Assembly (NCBI RefSeq): GCF_024713945.1
Contig: NC_134685.1
Location: 1,178,001-1,242,000, forward strand
Source: Dermatophagoides farinae
Lineage: Eukaryota > Arthropoda > Arachnida > Sarcoptiformes > Pyroglyphidae
DNA: 64,000 nucleotides
Reading direction: 5' to 3'
Part shown: in pieces, positions 50,701 to 64,000 of the stretch
Numbering within the stretch: position 1 is the stretch's first letter
Layout: every line of letters starts with the position of its first letter
Translations under genes and position numbers: made by a program
The notes under the pieces: model-generated
Told to the model about the DNA's origin: nothing
Database searches by the model: none
Seen by the model: only the letters and a program-made list of their open reading frames with translations

Positions 50701-52324
50701 ATAATAATGGATGTAATGACATGTAGCATTTATGTTTACCACCACCACCAACAACACTACTACCACTACTTTACCTTTAAAGAATCGATGGAATATATCT
50801 TTTTTTGGAACAAGTAATAAAATGAAATGAAATGAAAATGAAAATGGGGAAAAAAAATTCCATAAACTAATCATAGTGGAAAGTTTGAATCGTTTTTTTC
50901 GTGTGTATGTGTGTGTATGATGACCAAAAACGAAACCAGAAAAAAAACTTTATCAGAATTTGCACTACACCTACACATATTCTTACAGTGGTAGCAGCAT
51001 TAGTAGTGCACTAAAAATTCTACCAAATAATTTGTGGAATTATGTGCGTATCTGTGCGTGTGTCTGATTGAATGCGACGATTCTTTTCAAATACAGACAA
51101 TTCTTCTATTTTTGATTAGAATTGGAAAGAAAAATAGAAATATGGTAGCGACAAAAAAAAACACATCAAAGAATATTCTATTCTAGCCATATTCGTTTGT
51201 TTTTGTTGCCCATAGTGATCAAAAAAAAAAAAAATCGAATCGAATCGTATAACAAGGTGATTTATTCAGTGGAACAAGTTTGATCCAAACAAACAAACAA
51301 AAAAAAATTTTCTTTTTTTTTGCATCACCACGTATATTTATTTATTGGTTGCATTTTTTTACCTTAGAGCAGAATATTCCCAATTTCTCAATTTTTTTTA
51401 CAATCTTTCTAAATAAGTTTTTTGTTGTTGTTGTTGTTGATTTTGATTCAAATTTTTTTTTTGTTTTTTGTTGATGTTGTTGACCGAATTTTGTTGTTGT
51501 TGTTGTTGTTGTTGTCTTGGTGATATGTTTCTATTACCTATTTGGCTGGCTATTTTTTTGACAACAACAACAACAGCACACACACCCACTCTGAACCAGA
51601 ATCGATAGAAATTTTGTTTCCATTTTTTTAAGAGAAAATTTCAGATGAAAAACCATATGTATTCACATTCTATTTTCATTTTGGTTTTTTTTTCGCTTTT
51701 TGTTGCGCGAAAAAAAAAAAAATTTTTTTTTGTTTCACAAAAAGAATCGAGATTCTTTCACATGGAAAATTTTTTACTGGTTCGGCCCACCCCATTGAAA
51801 CGTATCTCATTTCATTTTTGGTTGATCCATGGATTTTTTTTTTTTTTTTTGGTCCTCTGGATATATTAAATTTCCAAATGTCAATATTTTTGGCACAACA
51901 TAAAATAATGACGACGATGGTGATAATGATGATGATGGTGGTGGTCAGTGAAAAATGAAATGAAATGAAATGAAAATGGACAACATTCATCAGACAAGTG
52001 AAATTCAAAGTGCAAAGGAAAAAAAAACTTTTACTCGAATTAAATGATAATAATAATAATGATGATGATGAAAAAAAAACCAAATTGAAACATTGTTTCA
52101 ATCAAATTAATGATAATGGTTATCATTTGATGATGATATGGGCCATTCATAAAAATCATAATGATGATCATCATGAACATTCGAATTTTATTTGGATATA
52201 TGAAAAAAAAAAATTATGTGCCTTGTCTATATATTGATGATATGGCAATAAAAATGTTTTTCTTTTTCCACTTGATCGATCATAAAGTCCATGATTGATG
52301 ATGATGATGATGACATCTTGATGG

Positions 52325-52377
52325 ATATCATGGTGTGTGTGTATGATCCTAGGTCAACCACACACACACCATGATAT
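52325..52377. repeat. Perfect inverted repeat with 18-bp arms
   Basis: ATATCATGGTGTGTGTGT at 52325-52342 is the exact reverse complement of 52360-52377, with a 17-base loop. The ATCATGG edge shows the match extends beyond the plain GT/CA dinucleotide part. Confidence 0.85.
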
Positions 52378-52391
52378 TTAAATATTGGACG

Positions 52392-52427
<36 letters not shown>

Positions 52428-53459
52428 GTTTTTCAATGTCATTTATGATTATTTTTTTTTTTATTTATTAATAAATTTTTTCCGATCAGTTTTTAGATTG
52501 ATTGATTGATGATTGAATAATGGTAATTAATGTCAGATGATGATGATGATGATGATGATTACAATGATTGGTGATGATGGAGATAATAATAGATTTCAAT
52601 ATTCACACGCGCACACAATTATAACATGATGGAAAACAATCAAATTTTGTGTGCGTGTGTGTGTGTGTGTTTGTGTACGTGTTGAATGCATGAATGAATT
52701 TTGTTTTTGTTTTCGTCATTATTAATCACAAACGGGCAATAATTTTAATATTTATGATATGAAATAAAATGACTTTGACCTTTTTTTACCTGATTGATTG
52801 ATTGATACATCATCAACTGTTTAAAATGTTTTTATTATAATATACCCGATATATATAACATATCTAATGAACAAATCGATGTGAATTGTATACAGCAATA
52901 CATACAGATACCACCACCATCACCACCACTACCGCTATTACTACTGCTACCACTGGACATGATAATTAGATTCCAAAAAATCTAATCATAAAAATGTTCG
53001 ATTCTCAGTTAAATTTTCATTTTTCATCATCTTTGGAGAAAAGAGAAAAGAAAAAAAAGAAGAATTTTGCTTGGGAAAAAGTCATTATTATAAATAAATA
53101 AAATTTCAAATTTTTTTTTCTTTCCCAGAATCATCGATATTCTTGAATGAATAATGATGATGATGAAGACAAACAACGAAGAAAAGTTTTTTTTTCTTTT
53201 TTTTATTATTCTTAGTCATTCAACAACAACAACAACGGCAAACACACCATTCATTCATTCATTCATAATAATAATGATAATAGATCATTCATTGAACGAA
53301 AAAAGAAAAAAAAGAAAAGAAAATTGTCATCATCATCAACATTGATAGATTCCTGATTCACAATGATAATTTTGATCATAATGGCAACAAAGACAACGAC
53401 AACAAATAATGCATGTTCATTCAAGTGAATGAAAATCGATCAATCGATCGATTCAATTT

Positions 53460-53490
<31 letters not shown>

Positions 53491-54144
53491 CCATTCCTAC
53501 GGTTCGATAGATTCTTTATTTATTCTGTATTTCATTTGTGTATACGTATGTGCAAGGGCAAATGTCAAATATTTTTCTTTTGATTATAAGAATCTACTAT
53601 TTTTATGTAGATAAATTCAAGAATTCTGAAATTCTGATGATGAATGCTGACAACAACAACAACAACAACAAGAACAGTGTTTATAATTAGAAAAAACACA
53701 CACACATACACACATATGCACAGAAATAAGATAAGAAATTATCTGCTTGTTGTATATTTCATTAAAATTAATGAAATTTACCTGGAATAATTATGAGTAG
53801 TTGTAGTAGTAGTAGTAGTAGTTACCTAGTTAGTTTGTTAGTTTGTTATAACGTGGAATAATAATGATGTGTATATTTTTTTTTCGCCATTTCAATTCTT
53901 TTTATATTTCGAAGAAAGTTTTAATCTAAAATTAGCTGATGCAAACTGAGTTAGAGAGAGAGAGAGGTAATTTAATTATAGTGAAAAATAAGTTATATGT
54001 CTTGACATGTGAGTGTTACAGTAAATGTAAAATTCTAGATTCTAGAATCTAGATTCTAGTTAGATTAGAAACTAGATATACAAACACATGAATAAAGCAT
54101 GACATTGGAAATCTTCTAGATGAGAATTCATACATAGACAAGTG

Positions 54145-54176
<32 letters not shown>

Positions 54177-54479
54177 GGTTTTTGGTTTTCTCCAGAATTC
54201 ACGCAGAATACCGGATACCGTGTAGTTTAAAAATCATATATGGTGGACTATATTGAACGAATGGCGATGAAGATGATGACGATGATGATGATGATGATGA
54301 TGCATTTGAATGATTATAATGAGATTATATCGATTGATCGATCGATTTAAATAAAAAATATATATCCACGTAAATAGAAATTCTGTGTTGCTAGAAAATT
54401 CTTTATCACTACCACTGCTACTACTACTACTAATGCTACTACTACGGCAAATTATCGACAAGAACCATATTAATTGATT

Positions 54480-54532
54480 AATTGTGTGTGTGTGTGGATC
54501 GATGTGTTAGATTCACACACACACACACAATT
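54480..54532. repeat. Inverted GT/CA repeat with AATT edges
   Basis: AATTGTGTGTGTGTGTG at 54480-54496 is the reverse complement of 54516-54532, with a spacer of about 19 bases. Much of the match is dinucleotide repeat. Confidence 0.75.
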
Positions 54533-56915
54533 GATCGATTGATGAAACACGATCGAATTGAATTTTTTTTTTTTGAAAATCGTCCAATTCAATAAACGGA
54601 TGTCAATTGGTTAATAGCAATCAGTAAAAAAAAAATGTCAATGATCGTCCAATTTAATCATCGATCATTGACTAATGATGATGATGATGACGATGGTGAT
54701 GGTGATGATAACAGAATGAAAAAAAAACAATCAATAAACAGCTCCAGAATCGGTTATGTTTTTTTTTTGTCATTGTGAGTGTAATGTCCGCTGATAATTC
54801 TGATTCTGATTTTTTTTGGGTTTGTTTATTTTTTTTTTTGTTGCACATCCAACCATTCGTTTTTTTTTTGTTTGTTTGTTCATACTAATAATCTGATTAA
54901 AAAAGCGAAAAATCATCATGATGGTGGTGGTGTAAAGTCATTTTGGATTTTTATCTTGAAAATTTTCATTCATTCAATGTCCGGAAATGATGCTAAAGAT
55001 GAATGAATGAATGAATGAATGAATGAACAGGAGAGATTGCTCGATCAAACGATGACGACTACACGATTCGTGTACACGTTATTTATGAGCAAGTTATGTT
55101 TCATTTCAAATTCTGGTCATGTATTCATTTTCACTCAAAAAAAAACGTGCACACACACACACACATGAGTATTTTAGATTCTGAAATTTTGCATTTTCAA
55201 AATGCAAAAAATTCGAAACGAATGACATCAAATAACATTCAACAAAAAAAAAATTATTCCAACAACAAGAATTCACAGAATTTTCATCGTCATCAACATT
55301 ATCATTACGAGATTTACACATCCGATAATCTATGAATAATAACACGAGCGGAACCACCACTACTACCACCACAACTACCGCTACTACTGCTCAAAAAAAA
55401 AACCGACCAGATAAATAATGAGCTCAATTAGTTGGAAAAATTTTCCAAAAAAAAAATCGCTGTTTTTTTTGGATTTAACAAAATAAAAAAAATTTCGCAA
55501 AACGAAATGACAAAAAAATTCTCGGTTTTCCACTAATTACCACCACCATCATCATCGTCGTCAAACTTTAAAAATCCTTGAATTATCATCATCATCATTG
55601 TAATTATGTTTCGACAAGTATATATAAATATAGAGGAACAGGAAAAAAAATAATCGTCAACAACGGTGGCAAGAAATCCTGAATTTTTGAGTGCAAAAAT
55701 TTTTTTCAGTTTCCAAATTATTATCCTCCGGGGCCGATTTCGATAATGGAAAAAAAAATTTGTGTGATCATTTGGCAATCGAATGACTGAATGGAATGAA
55801 TGGAATGAATGAATGGTTCAATTTGGTTCGGCGGATGATGATGATGATGAAAAAATTTAATTTACAAACACGATTATCATTGGAAAATGGTCAGAATATA
55901 TGACAGAAAATTGTTTTTCCTGGTGTTTTCTTTTTTATTTCTTTTTTTCTGTGATAAAATGCACCTGAATGTATCATGTCTTGTCTTGTTTTTTTCTGAA
56001 TAATCATGATAAGGAAAAAAAACTGACAAAAAAATTGTATTCAGAGTATTGAACCAAAAAAAAAAAAAAAAAAATCAACAACAAAAACAAAAAACAATTA
56101 AAACATGCAACAGGCAAGACAAAAAAACAACAAAAAAAAACTAATGCCCACAACATGAAATTGGGGAAAGAAAATTGTTTGTTTGTCAAAAAAAAAAAAC
56201 GAAAAATTTGACATTCGTCCACACACACACACACACACACACACCCACAAAAATATTTGAAGAGCCAATAATCATGATTATTACATATATATTGATATAT
56301 TGATCACCAAACAAACAAACAAATCTATCTGTCTGTCTATTTTTATTGTGGAAAAAAAAGAGAGAGAGAGAAAGAAATTTAAATAGTAATGTAATGGAGA
56401 AGAAAAAATCAGAAAAAGAGACACAGAGAGAGAGAGAGACAGACAGCCACCAATAATAATAATCATCATCATCATAATCAATAAGTTTTATAAATGTCAC
56501 ACACACACACACAAACAAAAAAAGAAAAACTGTCGATGAAATCAATATAGACAACATACTAAAAATTTCGCAAAAAAATTTCATATTTTTTTAATGAATG
56601 TTTATCCATCTCATTTCTGTGTGTGTGTGAACAATATTTGCCAATATTTTGAATGTTCAAATAACGGTTTAGTTCCAAGTGAAAGTCAAATTCAACACAT
56701 CCGATCAATCAATCAATCAATCAATCAATGAAAAATTAATGAAAAAAAAAATTTTTTAAATCAACTTGAAAATTATTCATCATCATCATCAGTTTGACTA
56801 TTTTTATCTGTTTGTGTGTACATGTGAATCTACAAGAGAAAATTGCCGTAAAGTTGAAAATTTTTTCTGGAAAATTTCTCTACAAACAAAAAGGAAGAAA
56901 GAAGAAAAGAAGAAA

Positions 56916-62681
<5,766 letters not shown>

Positions 62682-63767
62682 TTTTACCATATATATGGTA
62701 AACTTTACGAAATTCAAAAACAAAAACAAAAAAAAAATGAAACTTTAATTATCCAGAATTAATGAATGGCTCCACGTTTAAAAAAAAATTTGTCTACTTC
62801 TGATATATAAACCAATTATTTAATTGAAAAAAACCTCAAAAAAACATGAAATTAAATGAAACTTTTTTTGAAACATCCTGGTTGTTGATGATCATAATTA
62901 TCAGACCACATTTTTTTTGATAAGATACTGATAAGCTCAAAGAAAACTTTTTTTCGGTATTCAAAGTTTGTCAAGTTTTTTTTTCTTCTTCTTCATAGGT
63001 TCATAATCACAAACATGTGAATGTGTAATAATTTGGTGACAAGAAAAATACCAAGAGATCCCCATTCGCTTGCATATATATGGATTTGTTGGTTTTTTTT
63101 TTTTTTTGGTTCATTTGTTTGTTTATCATCATTAATCATTTGCAAAGTTTTTTTTTCTTTTATTATTGTGTCATTCCGTCTTGTAAATGTTCAAGTTTCT
63201 TGATTCTTTTCTACTTTTTTTTTGATTTTTTCTCTCCCAAAAGGGTGAAAGAGAGAGAGTGATGGAAAAGATAATCAATTATCAAGCGCACACATGATGT
63301 TCTTTGATGATGATGATAATGATCTGTGTAACGAAGAAGAGAAAACTTTTTATCTTTATATATGGGAAAAAAAGCCACAGTGGTCTGATTAGTGGATTCA
63401 TTTTGTAAAAGTTTTTCGCGTGTCATGTGATAAGAAAAAAAAACAAAAAAAAAGATGAATATCGATAAGTGGAATATGTATTTTAATGAAGCAAAAAAAA
63501 AAAACAAAAAGTTATACGGTAAAACGTGGATTTAAGAATTTCTCTGATCATTATTCCATACCAAAATTTCTCTGATTATTATAATCAAATTGGAATCATT
63601 ATAGCACAAAACTATCGAAACACAATCGATCATTTCGTTCATCACTTGTTTTCATTTCGAGTGCTCATTTGTGATTTGGATTTCACTTTTTTGCTTTGTT
63701 TTGACTTTTTTCTTGAATTCAATTTTTTTTTATTCACACACACACCAATCACACAAGATAAACCAAA
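62682..63767. other. ELOVL 3' flank and SYF2 upstream region
   Basis: About 1.1 kb with poly-A/T and short repeats. ATATATGG/CCATATAT words lie just after the ELOVL stop. No additional gene is recognised. Confidence 0.5.
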
Positions 63768-64000
63768 ATGGATCCTGTTGTTGCATTGTCAAATAATGGC
63801 AAAAATGGTCAAAAATTATCAAATGATAAAATTGATCGAAATAAAAAGAATGAACGATTGCGTAAATTACGAGAACTACATATGAAACGGGTATGGTTTT
63901 TTTTTATTATTATTACATTGTGGATATTTTGATTTAAAAAAAAAATTTATTTTCTCTTTAACAACCACCAGAATGAAGCATGTAAACTTAATCATAAAGA
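63768..64000 (+). CDS. SYF2: Pre-mRNA splicing factor SYF2, 5' part only
   Basis: Exon 1 is 63768-63890 (41 codons from MDPVVALSNN), exon 2 starts at 63972 after ACCACCAG and runs off the window at NEACKLNHK. The junction is phase 0. The joined LRKLRELHMKRNEACKLNHK matches the start of the conserved SYF2 region. SYF2 is a small component of the Prp19-associated/NTC complex in the catalytic spliceosome, in the nucleus. The N-terminus is short, Asn and Lys rich and poorly conserved, as usual for the family. The family's remaining 170 or so residues lie beyond the window. Confidence 0.88.

Larger units (their letters stand above)
46991..56915. other. Gene-poor, microsatellite-dense region of about 9.9 kb
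   Basis: No gene could be assembled. It is dense in GT/CA, ATG/CAT, GA and GTT repeats and poly-A/T. Two inverted GT/CA repeats (52325-52377, 54480-54532) and one exon-like stretch on the minus strand (47946-48029) stand out. Other open frames are products of repeats. Confidence 0.5.

Noticed and set aside
52000-52237. 79-codon frame with Asn/Asp repeats and IHKNHNDDHHEHSNFIWIYE
   Set aside because: Slightly coding-like, but made of ATG/AAT repeats with no splice partner or relative; not enough to call.

Overview
This is a eukaryotic, very AT-rich window saturated with simple repeats (ATG/ATC, CAA/TTG, GT/CA, poly-A/T). Genes have mostly short GT-AG introns (about 60-160 bp) and proteins with long Gln, Asn, His, Ser and Thr runs. 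The conserved genes are of animal type. The style fits a compact arachnid genome, most likely an astigmatid mite such as a house dust mite; the species is inference and no marker gene here proves it.

Layout. 0.8-5.2 kb (+): a 12-exon CAT-type amino-acid transporter (SLC7). 5.2-11.5 kb: repeats. 11.5-13.1 kb (+): an SH2-domain protein with a tensin-like SH2 signature. 13.3-14.9 kb (-): a histidine-phosphatase-family enzyme resembling 2-phosphoxylose phosphatase (PXYLP1), head to head with 15.2-16.7 kb (+) mitochondrial insertase OXA1L. 17.2-20.6 kb (-): a 993-residue coiled-coil protein. 21.7-25.3 kb (-): the ubiquitin-activating enzyme UBA1. 27.78-29.61 kb: a short copia-like LTR retrotransposon with apparently identical LTRs and a 5-bp target duplication. 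33.8-40.8 kb (-), possibly to 47.0 kb: a CCDC149-like coiled-coil gene. One of its introns carries, on the other strand, a complete three-exon gene for a secreted helical protein (36.8-38.2 kb) that I do not recognise. 41.02-41.84 kb: a non-autonomous hAT transposon with a broken ZBED-like transposase start. 47-56.9 kb: gene-poor repeats. 56.9-62.7 kb (+): a very-long-chain fatty acid elongase (ELOVL) with a 4.7-kb intron. 63.77 kb to the window end (+): the first exons of splicing factor SYF2.

The genes are mostly unrelated housekeeping functions and do not form an operon-like system. The most noteworthy items are the nested antisense secreted-protein gene, the young LTR element whose gag start codon lies inside its tRNA primer-binding site, the hAT derivative, and three places where coding frames break across repeat-coded stretches, each with a candidate intron that would restore the frame. 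Exon boundaries were set by hand from GT-AG sites, phase matching and family similarity recalled from general knowledge; no alignment or RNA data were available.
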